A stretch of DNA of 64,000 nt from an archaeon. Its GTDB lineage: Archaea > Asgardarchaeota > Thorarchaeia > Thorarchaeales > Thorarchaeaceae. Positions within the stretch are counted from its first letter, which is position 1; each line of letters opens with the position of its first letter. Position numbers and translations under genes: made by a program. Below the pieces are notes generated by a model. The model was given only the letters and a program-made list of their open reading frames with translations, searched no databases and was not told the DNA's origin. The stretch spans positions 1 to 64,000 of the forward strand of contig JAJRZD010000059.1 in assembly GCA_024275415.1 (NCBI GenBank), given 5' to 3'. Positions 20,024-28,690 of this stretch are shown here, one piece after another.

Positions 20024-20033
20024 TATAAATATA
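20024..20033 (-). promoter_or_regulatory. candidate TATA box of the giant surface-protein operon
   Basis: TATAAATATA (TATATTTATA on the minus strand) lies about 70 nt upstream of the ATG at 19957, in the divergent intergenic region. Start of transcription would fall near 19995-20000 and give a leader of about 40 nt. Assigned by sequence and position only. Confidence 0.4.
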
Positions 20034-20132
20034 CACTGTCACAAACAGGTCAAAAAATCGAAATATATCCCGAATTTTCGAAATAGCGGTTTTCAGAACG
20101 GTACAATAATATCTGACGTACATATAGTGTGC

Positions 20133-20492
20133 ATGGTTAAAGTGAGAGTCCATAAAATAGTCAATGCAGAAATTGCAAGCAGAGCGGGGTATCAAGCTCG
20201 ATATATCGCAGATGTGCGTCTACAAAGTCCAATCGCAACTGTGGGAGTGATACAAGTCGAAATCAAACGGGGAAGGAAGACAAGTCCGCATACACATGAA
20301 CATCTTGAAGAACTGTTCATACCGCTTGGTAGGACGAAGATGGGAGTTGGCGAGTCAATCATAGAGTTGGAGCGTGGGGATGTGGTCATTGCGGAACCGG
20401 GCGAGAAGCACTGGTTCGAAACGTATCCGGACGAGGATGTGATGGTAATCGCCCTCAAACTACCCAACCTAAAGGACGACAAAATCCAATAG
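20133..20492 (+). CDS. small cupin-domain protein
   Basis: A 119-residue single-domain cupin. The two conserved cupin motifs are visible: HTHEHLEELFIPLG (motif 1, with metal-binding His, His and Glu) and a second motif VIAEPGEKHWFE with the PGxxH pattern. Small cupins bind a divalent metal and serve as isomerases, epimerases, dioxygenases or ligand-binding proteins; the sequence does not discriminate among these. I chose ATG 20133, where homology to the fold begins; the open frame extends upstream to 19962 but that segment (about 57 codons) covers the divergent promoter region. It ends 4 bp from the convergent end of the small membrane protein gene. Confidence 0.75.
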   Translation: MVKVRVHKIVNAEIASRAGYQARYIADVRLQSPIATVGVIQVEIKRGRKTSPHTHEHLEELFIPLGRTKMGVGESIIELERGDVVIAEPGEKHWFETYPDEDVMVIALKLPNLKDDKIQ

Positions 20493-20496
20493 GTCA

Positions 20497-20916
20497 CTAG
20501 AGTGGCTCGTCGTCATCCTCATCAAAAGATAGGTCAATCGAGCCAGGTCGCTTCTTTGACACGGTGGGTACTGCACGGAATATTGCCCTTGTGAGTAGTT
20601 TCCATTCCTGATATCTGTGGTGTCGTCCAAGCACCCCTGCAAGGGTGATCACAATGAAGACAACAGAGCCAAAAAGAACCATTTCCCAGATAGAGGAAAA
20701 GTGAGCTGAGGCGGTCATTAAAGCTACAACCGCTACAGCGGACACGATGATAGTGTTGAGATAGCAGTCACAGGTTATATTGAGTTCTGGTGGTCCCAAC
20801 TGGAAATCCTCTGGATCCGAACCCGGTGCTCGGTTCAGGTAATAGTTGAAGACTGCTGCAAGAAGCGTCCCAATTATAATAAGAGCCCCAGTAATGATAT
20901 CCATGTTATTGCACAT
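20497..20916 (-). CDS. small membrane protein with acidic C-terminus
   Basis: A 139-residue protein with three hydrophobic segments (about residues 5-25, 53-70 and 77-97), and a cytoplasmic-type C-terminus that ends in a very acidic run (DLSFDEDDDEPL). I do not recognise a family. It begins 6 nt after the stop of the PIN-domain gene on the same strand and probably forms an operon with it, so the two products may act together at the membrane (inference). ATG 20904 is an alternative start giving a slightly shorter N-terminus. Confidence 0.6.
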   Translation of the reverse strand: MCNNMDIITGALIIIGTLLAAVFNYYLNRAPGSDPEDFQLGPPELNITCDCYLNTIIVSAVAVVALMTASAHFSSIWEMVLFGSVVFIVITLAGVLGRHHRYQEWKLLTRAIFRAVPTVSKKRPGSIDLSFDEDDDEPL

Positions 20917-20922
20917 CCAGAT

Positions 20923-22731
20923 TCAATGTTCAGGTTCTGTGATCTTAAGATAGCTGAATCCATACTCTCCTTCGTATGATATCTCAGACGACTTACTCGG
21001 AGTGATTATACACACGACCGAATATGTCTTTCGAACCGTGTCATCTGCCTCAACAAGACTGAACTCTCCTTCAGTCAACGCGACCTTGTGGCCGGACTTT
21101 AACGTCTTTAACAACGGGTGCTGGGAGATATCGATCCCGACTCTGATGTGAAGCTGTTCGTTCCTAACAACAAGCATCTCCATGTCATTGACCTTCTCGA
21201 TCGTGAGGACATCCATCCAACCTTTGAACTCATCAGGGAGTTTGGACAACGGTACAGGCTTCTTGTAGGTCTTGATATTGACGGGAGATAGGTTTCCTTG
21301 CACTTCGTTGAGGATAGGTGTGATACTGTTGGTAGACCAGCCTTTCTTGACAAAGAACTTCAGTGCGTGCTCGGCGTATTTCTCAAGGGCTGCCTTGAGC
21401 TTGTCGTGTGCCGAGGATGATACTTTGTACAGCATCAGGAAAGACGAGAGTGCTGATTCTTCCTTGCCATAGGCGACACCAATCTTGTACGCTGTTTCGG
21501 CTAGCTGCCATGCGTTCTCGTAGTCATTGAACAGTACTGAATACTTGGCGATGTCATTCAGCATCGCGATTGTGACCTCTGGATACTCCAACTTGTTCTT
21601 AGTCAGTGAAAAGCCGCCCATGAACTTTCTGAGGATTTGCATCGTGACATAGAGACCCTCTGATGTTTCCATCATGTCCTCAAGTCCCAATCGCTTCAAC
21701 AGACTGTCATAGAGGCTGTAGTAATAGTCGATCTCCTCATAGTCCTCACGGATAAGTGCGATGACGATACGGACGAAGAACACGGATGCTTTCAGGGAGT
21801 CGTCTTTCACCCCTGTGAACATGAGCAGTCTGAATGCCTCATCACTAATTGCAAGGGCATCCTCAACACCTTCCCGTGTGCCACGATAAAGGTGACATAT
21901 CATATCCAGATAGTAAAGGAATAGCGTCAGGTCAGCAGCATGACCAACAAGCTTCTCATGGGTTTCGTTGTTCTCGGTGAGGGTGGACACGATGAGCAGC
22001 CGTTCGATCTCCGTCTGGACAGCCTCGATTTCTCGTGATAGCGAATCATATTTGCCCAGCTTGAAATCCTCGAACATCGTCGGGATGCCAGCCTTGATGT
22101 CCTCAAGAAAATCAAGAACGAAAAGTGGTTGTCCATGGGTCAAGTCACTGTCAAGTTGGCCTGCGGGTCTCTTTACTTCCCGCAAGACACGCATGGCATG
22201 CTCTTCGATAATCCGTATCCTTGTTACCGGGTCGTATGCCTCTCTACGAGCGATGCTGTATCGTACTTCCTCACCGTAGATACGTTCACGTAATGGAGCG
22301 AGCTTCTTCTTCATTGATTCATCATCAATGGACTCCATCAGTTCTAGGAGGAATGCAGAGCCAACGATGCCAACAATCTCCAGATTGAGGTCTTGAATAG
22401 TGTTCAAGAGTTTCAGGTCGCTGGTGACAATCTTGGAGTTCTTATTCCTCATCGCAGCTAGAACGAGTGACATGTCATTGGGTTGGGGAAGCGAGGACTC
22501 GGGACGGTTGAAGCTGCTAATCAGTTCCTTGATGTCCTTCTTGAGAGTTTCATCGATCTCGACGACCTGCTCTACCTCTCGACGGAGGTACCACCGGAGC
22601 TCTTGAAATACCTGACGTGTTACCCAAAGTTCTATCCCCAACTGATTCGCAGCTTCCTTCACTAGGAAGACATCCTTTGGACGCTCGCTGAATCCGGAAA
22701 TAAAGAAGTTTGCATCTAGATAGGCTCGCAT
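20923..22731 (-). CDS. PIN-domain protein fused to a long helical-repeat region
   Basis: A 602-residue protein. The first 135 residues form a PIN-like nuclease domain: YLDANFF with D6, E44 in the VFQELRWYL helix, D86 in PNDMSLVLAA, and D105 in KIVTSDLKLL, the usual four-acid Mg/Mn site of PIN RNases. Residues about 140-470 are alpha-helical and look like TPR-type solenoid. The last 100 residues are beta-rich and end with a short strand pattern. PIN domains cut RNA as toxins or in RNA processing, but this long single gene without an antitoxin neighbour fits a stand-alone RNA-processing or sensing role better than a VapC toxin. It appears coupled to a small membrane protein downstream. Confidence 0.75.
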   Translation of the reverse strand: MRAYLDANFFISGFSERPKDVFLVKEAANQLGIELWVTRQVFQELRWYLRREVEQVVEIDETLKKDIKELISSFNRPESSLPQPNDMSLVLAAMRNKNSKIVTSDLKLLNTIQDLNLEIVGIVGSAFLLELMESIDDESMKKKLAPLRERIYGEEVRYSIARREAYDPVTRIRIIEEHAMRVLREVKRPAGQLDSDLTHGQPLFVLDFLEDIKAGIPTMFEDFKLGKYDSLSREIEAVQTEIERLLIVSTLTENNETHEKLVGHAADLTLFLYYLDMICHLYRGTREGVEDALAISDEAFRLLMFTGVKDDSLKASVFFVRIVIALIREDYEEIDYYYSLYDSLLKRLGLEDMMETSEGLYVTMQILRKFMGGFSLTKNKLEYPEVTIAMLNDIAKYSVLFNDYENAWQLAETAYKIGVAYGKEESALSSFLMLYKVSSSAHDKLKAALEKYAEHALKFFVKKGWSTNSITPILNEVQGNLSPVNIKTYKKPVPLSKLPDEFKGWMDVLTIEKVNDMEMLVVRNEQLHIRVGIDISQHPLLKTLKSGHKVALTEGEFSLVEADDTVRKTYSVVCIITPSKSSEISYEGEYGFSYLKITEPEH

Positions 22732-22914
22732 TAATCATGTCTCCGCTCAGATAATAATGTCTAGACTCACTCAGGAATGGTTCTGCTGAAGAGCTTGCTT
22801 GTTGGTTTTCAATGCCCATAAAGCACTTTCGCTATGAATGCTCTTGATTTCAATTCGGCATCATACGGTAAAAAGATTCCTTTAGGTAAAGAGATTCCTG
22901 TATGGCATGGCGGA

Positions 22915-24105
22915 TTAGGGAGGTGAAAAATCTGGGTACGTTTTGATATGACCAAAGAACTCCTGAATAGGTCCTGCAAGGAAATACTCGAAGTTGAGTA
23001 GGACTCCAAGGAAATGAGCAATTAGCAACCCGATAATCATAAAGCGATATTTCCTCATATCTTCACTATCTTTCAGATAGAACATTGGAATTACCACCCA
23101 GTAATAATACCACATAAGAACCCATGAAACAAATATCAACACCAAAGGCAACAGGAAAATGATGACCATCCTGACATCCCGTTTCCGGAGTTTAGGACGA
23201 GGAAATGGAATTCCGTGCCACGACCCTGTATCAAGGATACCATAGAGCAACACGACTACCAGTACTAAAGGTGCTAGGACTGCAACTGGGTTATTCCATA
23301 TCAGCCCGATATAGAATGGATTCTGAATGGTTGCAGCGTAGTTCGGATCACTTGTGAAATGAGAAACCAATGCGCCATACCCTACGCCTGCCAACATGAG
23401 AGGGACGAATAGGATACCGGCAACAGCTCCGAAAGCGAGAATAGTAATTGGATCCACCAGAAACATCACTGGCAATATCATAATGGGATATGCCTTTGTG
23501 TGAAATGCCAACCCTAAGAATGCGTTGCTCAACCACCTTCGCTCCTGCCTGAAAAGCGATAGAGATACTAGCCAGAAGAAATCCGCCAGTGGATCTGCCT
23601 TCCCGAATCCTACTGACATGAAGAACCCAAAGAAGTAATAGAACCCCCCCATGAACCAGAACCATTTTCGATCCCAGTAGTTCTGACCGATATACAGGAA
23701 CAAAATGATATTGAGGTGGAATATCAGGGTGAACAAGACATTCGCGATGTAGTGGGGGCCATACCATCCGGGCTCTAGAGCTGCGAGTCCAGCATAGACA
23801 AGAAGTGTTATGATAGGATATTCATATGAAACGTTCAGGACATCTGTGAGCAGATGGTCTGATGGGACTGCATACGTTTCATTCAAGTCCTTGTCAGTGC
23901 GATTGAATACCTCCAGACCCTCAATAAGAAACACTTGTCCATAGAGCATGTTTCGGTTCCGATCCCGCTCGATTATAATCGAGTCGATTACGGGAATCAG
24001 GATAAATGAAAGCGTTAGTGAAAGCAAAAGTAGATTCCGATATTTCCGGATGACCTTTCGGAGAGGAATGGTAGCTCCCATTTTCACATCCCATATTCCC
24101 ATCAC
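22915..24105 (-). CDS. GT-C-type membrane glycosyltransferase-like protein
   Basis: A 396-residue polytopic membrane protein with about nine to ten hydrophobic helices and an early luminal loop containing acidic residues and aromatic patches. The segment YFFGFFMSVGFGKADPLADFF and the HTKAYPI motif resemble GT-C folds such as GT87/mannosyltransferase-like proteins, which use polyprenyl-phosphate sugars. No clear DXD pair identifies a subfamily. Starts at 24105, 24102 and 24081 are all possible. It is divergent from the acyl-CoA synthetase gene. Given the glycosylation-prone surface proteins nearby, a role in sugar transfer outside the membrane is reasonable, but this is inference. Confidence 0.6.
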   Translation of the reverse strand: MMGIWDVKMGATIPLRKVIRKYRNLLLLSLTLSFILIPVIDSIIIERDRNRNMLYGQVFLIEGLEVFNRTDKDLNETYAVPSDHLLTDVLNVSYEYPIITLLVYAGLAALEPGWYGPHYIANVLFTLIFHLNIILFLYIGQNYWDRKWFWFMGGFYYFFGFFMSVGFGKADPLADFFWLVSLSLFRQERRWLSNAFLGLAFHTKAYPIMILPVMFLVDPITILAFGAVAGILFVPLMLAGVGYGALVSHFTSDPNYAATIQNPFYIGLIWNNPVAVLAPLVLVVVLLYGILDTGSWHGIPFPRPKLRKRDVRMVIIFLLPLVLIFVSWVLMWYYYWVVIPMFYLKDSEDMRKYRFMIIGLLIAHFLGVLLNFEYFLAGPIQEFFGHIKTYPDFSPP

Positions 24106-24210
24106 GCCTGTGATGAATTATAAAAGGGATTGGGTCGGCGTGATTGGTCCTATGACACTACTCTTAAATGCCACATAATCCTCACCGCGAGCATTGGAGA
24201 CAGGGATAGA

Positions 24211-25650
24211 ATGGACAGTTCTGAACCACGATACTCACTACAGGAAATGCTTGACATCAGATCAGTGGCAATTGTGGGAGTTTCCCAAAAGATGGGGTAT
24301 TACTGGGCACATTCCATGCTGCAGTGGGATCATGGCCTGAATGTCTGGCTTGTTTCCAGAAGTGGCGGAGAGGTTCTGGGTAAAACGATATTGAAAGACA
24401 TTAGCGAGATTCCTGAGACAATCGACTATGCTATAATCGCAGTGCCAAAGAGATACGTGGCTGAGGTACTGAAACAGGTTTCAGAGAAGGGCGCCAAGGG
24501 TGTGACAATATTCACAAGTGGGTTCTCTGAATTGGGCATACCCGAAGGAGTCCAGTCTGAACAACACCTTAAGGAATTGGTCATGGGATCGAAGACCCGT
24601 GTCCTCGGCCCCAATTGCATGGGGTTGTGTTATCCAAGATTGGGATTTGCATTCATGCCCACTGCCAAGAGAGGGATTGGCAACATCGGGTTTATGTCTC
24701 AATCAGGGGCGGTCGCAATCACCACATACACGACAGGTGTTGAATCAGGGTTGGGCTTCAGTAAAATCTTCAGCTTTGGAAACTCGATTGATGTCACTCC
24801 TACTGAGATAATGCAGTTCTATGTGAATGATGACGAAACTGAGGTCATTGGTGGATATATCGAAGGCACAAAAGAGGGCAAGGAGTTCTTCGACGCGATG
24901 AAGGATTTGGCATCAAGAAAGCCCATGGTCATCCTGAAGGGAGGGAGATCCAATGAAGGGTCCAGAGCGGCGTCCTCGCATACAGGCGCGTTAGCAGGTA
25001 GCCGCGAAATATGGGAAGCCGCCTTTCGGCAGGCGAATGTCCCCATAGTGCGAACTCTTGAAGAAATGGTGGCTACCTTGAGCGTCTTCTCGCTATGCCC
25101 ACCACCCCGCTCGCCAAATGTGGGTATTATTGCCATCAGTGGTGGTACGAGTGTCATATACACCGATCTGTGTATAGAGCATGGCCTTGCTGTGCCTCAG
25201 ACTTCAGATGAAACCATCAGCAAACTAGATGATCTGATCCGTGATGTTGGCACAGGACTCAAGAATCCAATTGACCTTGCTGCTGATTATTATGACGACG
25301 CTACGATGAGGAAGGTAATCGCACTCGTTGGTGCTGAGAAGAATTTTGACTCCATCATCTTAGAGGCAGATGTGCATAATCTGTATCAGGTCGCAACAAT
25401 CATGAACGCACAGGATGTCTTGGGCAGCTATTGGGATGCAATGGCAGATACCGCCAAGAAGGTGATGACCGAGTATAACAAGCCGGTCGTGGTCGCCATT
25501 CCAGAAGTCGCGTATCCTGAAGCACGAGTCACCGCTTGGAAGTCATTTGTTAAAAGGAACGTTCCTGTGACGCGAAACATCAATGAGGCGATAATCGCTC
25601 TTGCAAGAGTTTCAGAGTATTATATCAAAAGGGACAAACGCACAAAATAG
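24211..25650 (+). CDS. acyl-CoA synthetase (ADP-forming), alpha-type subunit
   Basis: A 479-residue protein of the NDP-forming acyl-CoA synthetase superfamily. The N-terminal CoA-binding Rossmann domain starts at SVAIVGVSQKMGYYW; the succinyl-CoA-ligase-like domains follow, with NCMGLCYP, the MSQSGAVA loop and the phosphohistidine motif SSHTGALAGS. These enzymes make ATP or GTP from ADP/GDP and acyl-CoA, releasing the free acid, a key energy step in archaeal peptide fermentation. Only the alpha-type part is present; the ATP-grasp beta subunit is not adjacent, so it must be encoded elsewhere. I chose ATG 24211 because the preceding 27 codons of the open frame cover the promoter region and lack family similarity. 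The acyl substrate is unknown. Confidence 0.88.
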   Translation: MDSSEPRYSLQEMLDIRSVAIVGVSQKMGYYWAHSMLQWDHGLNVWLVSRSGGEVLGKTILKDISEIPETIDYAIIAVPKRYVAEVLKQVSEKGAKGVTIFTSGFSELGIPEGVQSEQHLKELVMGSKTRVLGPNCMGLCYPRLGFAFMPTAKRGIGNIGFMSQSGAVAITTYTTGVESGLGFSKIFSFGNSIDVTPTEIMQFYVNDDETEVIGGYIEGTKEGKEFFDAMKDLASRKPMVILKGGRSNEGSRAASSHTGALAGSREIWEAAFRQANVPIVRTLEEMVATLSVFSLCPPPRSPNVGIIAISGGTSVIYTDLCIEHGLAVPQTSDETISKLDDLIRDVGTGLKNPIDLAADYYDDATMRKVIALVGAEKNFDSIILEADVHNLYQVATIMNAQDVLGSYWDAMADTAKKVMTEYNKPVVVAIPEVAYPEARVTAWKSFVKRNVPVTRNINEAIIALARVSEYYIKRDKRTK

Positions 25651-25677
25651 TATTCTCCTTGAACACCAAGAGAGATC

Positions 25678-26799
25678 TTAGTTGATGCTTGCAATACTGT
25701 ACACATAGTCTAGAAGTCCCTTAGAAAACCTTTCAGGAACAACAGGACCGTCGAGAGCGACCTCCATGACATCCAGTTCATACCCTAGCTGTTCAATATT
25801 CGTCCTTATGAGGGCAAGTCCTTTCATGTCGGTCGTCAACCCGAAGTTGAGAGCCCCAAGCAGCTCCGAGCCATAGTGAGTCATCCAGAGGGGGAACAGG
25901 TTTACCCGATTACCACCAACATGGACAGATATGTCCTGTAGTTCCAATTCACGTGCTGAAACAAGCAACGGCACCAATTTCGACGCACGTGTGTGTGTCA
26001 TCCGATGGGCATCGAAAAAAAGGGTGGAGCCCCCTTGTTGAAGCTGTTGTTCAACCAGTTCGATGGCCCTGTCGTAGATACTCTGTTGTAGCGGATAGAA
26101 ATCGTCTTCATCGTCAACACCCTGAATCAATTGTCGAGGGTCACCATCAAGACCAGCCAGCTCAGGCATATCGAATCCCTCAAGAATCCCTTTTTGTAGC
26201 CGGAACCATTTCCGCGGTCCCAGCTTGTCGATGAAGTGCAGAATCGAATCTCGTACCTTACGCCATCCATGGGCTTCAATGAGTTGTTCGTATTTTACCC
26301 ACGTTATCCGGGGTGAGGTGATGGTTCGAGAGCCCTCTGGAGTACACAAGCTTATCCGAGTAGTATCTTTGCCGCTGAGGACATAACGCAGTGTATGATC
26401 CAGATTAACGGTCATACCTTCATCAAGTCTGACACATACATGGTGGATGACAGGACTCAAGTTGATGCTCGGCATTCTGTTCATCGAGAGGTCAATCTCC
26501 TCCAAGTTGTCCAAGTTCCTGAGCGGCCACAGGTCAACGTGCAATAGATGGTTATGGTCTAGCCGTAGTCGTTTCAAGGAAGCTACTTCTTCGAGGGGGG
26601 AAAGATCAATCGACTTTAGCTGATTGCGCGATAGGTCAATTGTTTCAAGTACGCTGCACTCTCTGACCTTAGTGAGGTCTATCCGATGTGCCATCCGGTG
26701 GGAGAGGTTGAGGTGTCTGGTATCGAGAGGGATATCCTTCTCAATCTGACGCCCATGCGTCCCGTCATACACTATTGAGAAGGATCCCATGCAATTCAC
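25678..26799 (-). CDS. leucine-rich-repeat protein with C-terminal domain of unknown function
   Basis: A 373-residue soluble protein. Residues about 25-125 hold four LRR units of about 23 residues of the form LETIDLSRNQLKSIDLSPL, the same IDLSPL type as in the protein at 61008-62033. The remaining roughly 240 residues are a mixed alpha/beta region that I do not recognise, with an acidic patch (GVDDEDDFYP). LRRs mediate protein-protein contacts. The gene starts 10 bp after the stop of the PLP-enzyme gene on the same strand and may be co-transcribed with it. Confidence 0.75.
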   Translation of the reverse strand: MNCMGSFSIVYDGTHGRQIEKDIPLDTRHLNLSHRMAHRIDLTKVRECSVLETIDLSRNQLKSIDLSPLEEVASLKRLRLDHNHLLHVDLWPLRNLDNLEEIDLSMNRMPSINLSPVIHHVCVRLDEGMTVNLDHTLRYVLSGKDTTRISLCTPEGSRTITSPRITWVKYEQLIEAHGWRKVRDSILHFIDKLGPRKWFRLQKGILEGFDMPELAGLDGDPRQLIQGVDDEDDFYPLQQSIYDRAIELVEQQLQQGGSTLFFDAHRMTHTRASKLVPLLVSARELELQDISVHVGGNRVNLFPLWMTHYGSELLGALNFGLTTDMKGLALIRTNIEQLGYELDVMEVALDGPVVPERFSKGLLDYVYSIASIN

Positions 26800-26809
26800 C
26801 GGTCAGTGG

Positions 26810-28312
26810 TTACAGCAGTCCGACGTGTTCGTTGAACTCGAGAATCAGCTCGTCGATCTTGGGGATGCTCCTCTGGATGGAACCCCAGTACCCGTCATAG
26901 TCGTACCACTGCCTGTCAAGTTCCTCGACTTCGAAGCCTTGCTGCTCTATCCACGTGAAGTACTTCAAGTGGTGGATACGCTTTCTGTCATAGTAGGTGA
27001 GTTCGACCATCGCATCAGTCCTCTGACCGAGCAGCCTGCTGTGGTAGTCGCGAATCGCATCCTCTCGCGAGTATTTGCCGTGTGCTGCGGTCGCTTCCGC
27101 CAAACGTGACTGGTACATCTCCATCGAATCTGTTGCAACGGTAAGGACAACATCATTTGAGGAGAGCTCAAAGTATTTTGCGTACTTGACGCTCATCAAG
27201 ATGTTAGCGATGCTCGAGATGCCCAGAAGATGAAGCTGTGCCACTAGGCTCTCATCCACTCCAATGTCGTCTACCAGATACTTCTGACCTGCTGGTTCAT
27301 TGAACAGCCTGATGAGGTTCATCGGGTCGTTATCATCAATTGCAATGACCAGATCAGTGTTCTTCACGTTATGGATCCACGGGACATGCTTATCACCAAT
27401 CCCCTCTATCCGGTGACCACCATAACCGTTGAGCCACAGGGTGGGGCATTGGACTGCCTCTCCAGCAGCAATCTTGGACATCGGGAATTGCTGCTTCATG
27501 AAATCCCCGGATGCGATTGTCCCTGCGGAGCCCGTAGTCAGACACAGACCATGATAGTTGTCATTGCCTAGCTCCTTCTCAAGAACGTCCTTCATAGCGT
27601 TCCCAGTGACATCATAGTGGAAAAGATAGTTCCCGAACTCAGCGAACTGGTTGAATATGAACACATCGTCCCTTGTCCGCCTCAGCTCCCAGACCTTGTC
27701 ATAGATCTCCTTGACATTGCTCTCGCAGCCAGGAGTGGCAATGACCTCACTCGCTACAGTGCGGAGCCACTCGAATCGTTCCTTGGACATCTCCTCTGGA
27801 AGAATGGCTATGCTCTCACAGGCCAACAGCTTTGAATCATATGCGCCACCCCGACAGTAGTTGCCGGTGGATGGCCAGACAGCCTTGTGCCGAGTCGGGT
27901 CGAACTGACCAGTCACCAGTGGTGGGACAAGGCAGCCAAATGCGGCACCGACCTTGTGGGCGCCAGTGGGGAACCATTTCCCGATAAGCGTGATGACCCT
28001 TGCATCAACACCTGTAAGCTCTCGTGGCAGCTCGATGTAGTTAGGTGTCGTCCGGAAAAGCCCACCTCTCTCAACAGGCTCGTTCTTCCAGGTTATCCTG
28101 AATAGATTCTCTGGTGTGATATCCCACAGACCGATATCCCGAAGCTTCTCTTTGATAGCATCGGGACTGGACTCGGGATGCTTCATCTGTTCGAATGTCG
28201 GGATGACGATACTTCGTTCGCGGCACCTCTGGATTGTGCGCTGCAGCTGCTCTTTATTCTTGGTCAAATCGATCATTACAGTTTCCTCGGCTGCTCTGAA
28301 TGCACTCATCAT
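26810..28312 (-). CDS. TrpB-like PLP-dependent enzyme (fold type II)
   Basis: A 500-residue pyridoxal-phosphate enzyme of the tryptophan synthase beta/cysteine synthase superfamily. The PLP-lysine motif PTGAHKVGAAFG closely parallels the HxGAHKxNxA of TrpB, and the phosphate-binding glycine loop is TTGSAGTIASGD. Other conserved blocks are WPSTGNYCRGG and ATPGCESN. It is longer than TrpB (about 400 aa) and lacks a TrpA partner nearby, so I would not call it tryptophan synthase; a beta-replacement or beta-elimination reaction on another amino acid is more likely. Starts ATG 28312, 28309 or 28276 are possible; the third begins MIDLTKN. It probably forms an operon with the LRR gene downstream. 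Confidence 0.8.
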   Translation of the reverse strand: MMSAFRAAEETVMIDLTKNKEQLQRTIQRCRERSIVIPTFEQMKHPESSPDAIKEKLRDIGLWDITPENLFRITWKNEPVERGGLFRTTPNYIELPRELTGVDARVITLIGKWFPTGAHKVGAAFGCLVPPLVTGQFDPTRHKAVWPSTGNYCRGGAYDSKLLACESIAILPEEMSKERFEWLRTVASEVIATPGCESNVKEIYDKVWELRRTRDDVFIFNQFAEFGNYLFHYDVTGNAMKDVLEKELGNDNYHGLCLTTGSAGTIASGDFMKQQFPMSKIAAGEAVQCPTLWLNGYGGHRIEGIGDKHVPWIHNVKNTDLVIAIDDNDPMNLIRLFNEPAGQKYLVDDIGVDESLVAQLHLLGISSIANILMSVKYAKYFELSSNDVVLTVATDSMEMYQSRLAEATAAHGKYSREDAIRDYHSRLLGQRTDAMVELTYYDRKRIHHLKYFTWIEQQGFEVEELDRQWYDYDGYWGSIQRSIPKIDELILEFNEHVGLL

Positions 28313-28690
28313 CGGGGTTGTTCTCTGAAAAAGGCTTTCGGAGTGACGAATTGCATGATACCAGAAAGGACTGCATATCTATGACAACCAAGACCAGTGT
28401 CGGTCAAATCCTAGAAGGCCCTCGTGTTGACTAGCATCGAGAAGCCGTCCTTCTCAGATCCTACGTTCTCTGTCATCCAGTCCCTCATCGCTCTATCGGA
28501 GGCGGTGGTGGTCGTCCTCCTCCACCTATCGAATGGTCGCCCCTAACGTGACCTTAATAACAAGGGGATGCCGAGTAAAATCGTTCACACATGCAAGACT
28601 CAAACTCTATTCTTATGGAGCGATGTGCAGATTCGGATGTGATTGCCTGTGTGCTACATCTATCGTCACCATATGTAGGCAGTGATATGA
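28313..28690. other. intergenic region between divergent genes
   Basis: A 378-bp non-coding stretch between the divergent PLP-enzyme and ppdK genes, so it should carry both promoters. TATA-like CCTTAATAAC occurs near 28551 and TTCTTATGG near 28611. A GC-rich block near 28500-28526 (GGTGGTGG...CCTCCTCCACC) could fold into a hairpin. No RNA gene is recognised. Confidence 0.4.

Noticed and set aside
19962-20132. Upstream extension of the cupin gene
   Set aside because: The extra 57 codons overlap the divergent promoter region and contain the TATA-like element; the fold starts at ATG 20133.
24130-24210. 27-codon N-terminal extension of the acyl-CoA synthetase
   Set aside because: No similarity to the family and covers the probable promoter; ATG 24211 fits the family start.
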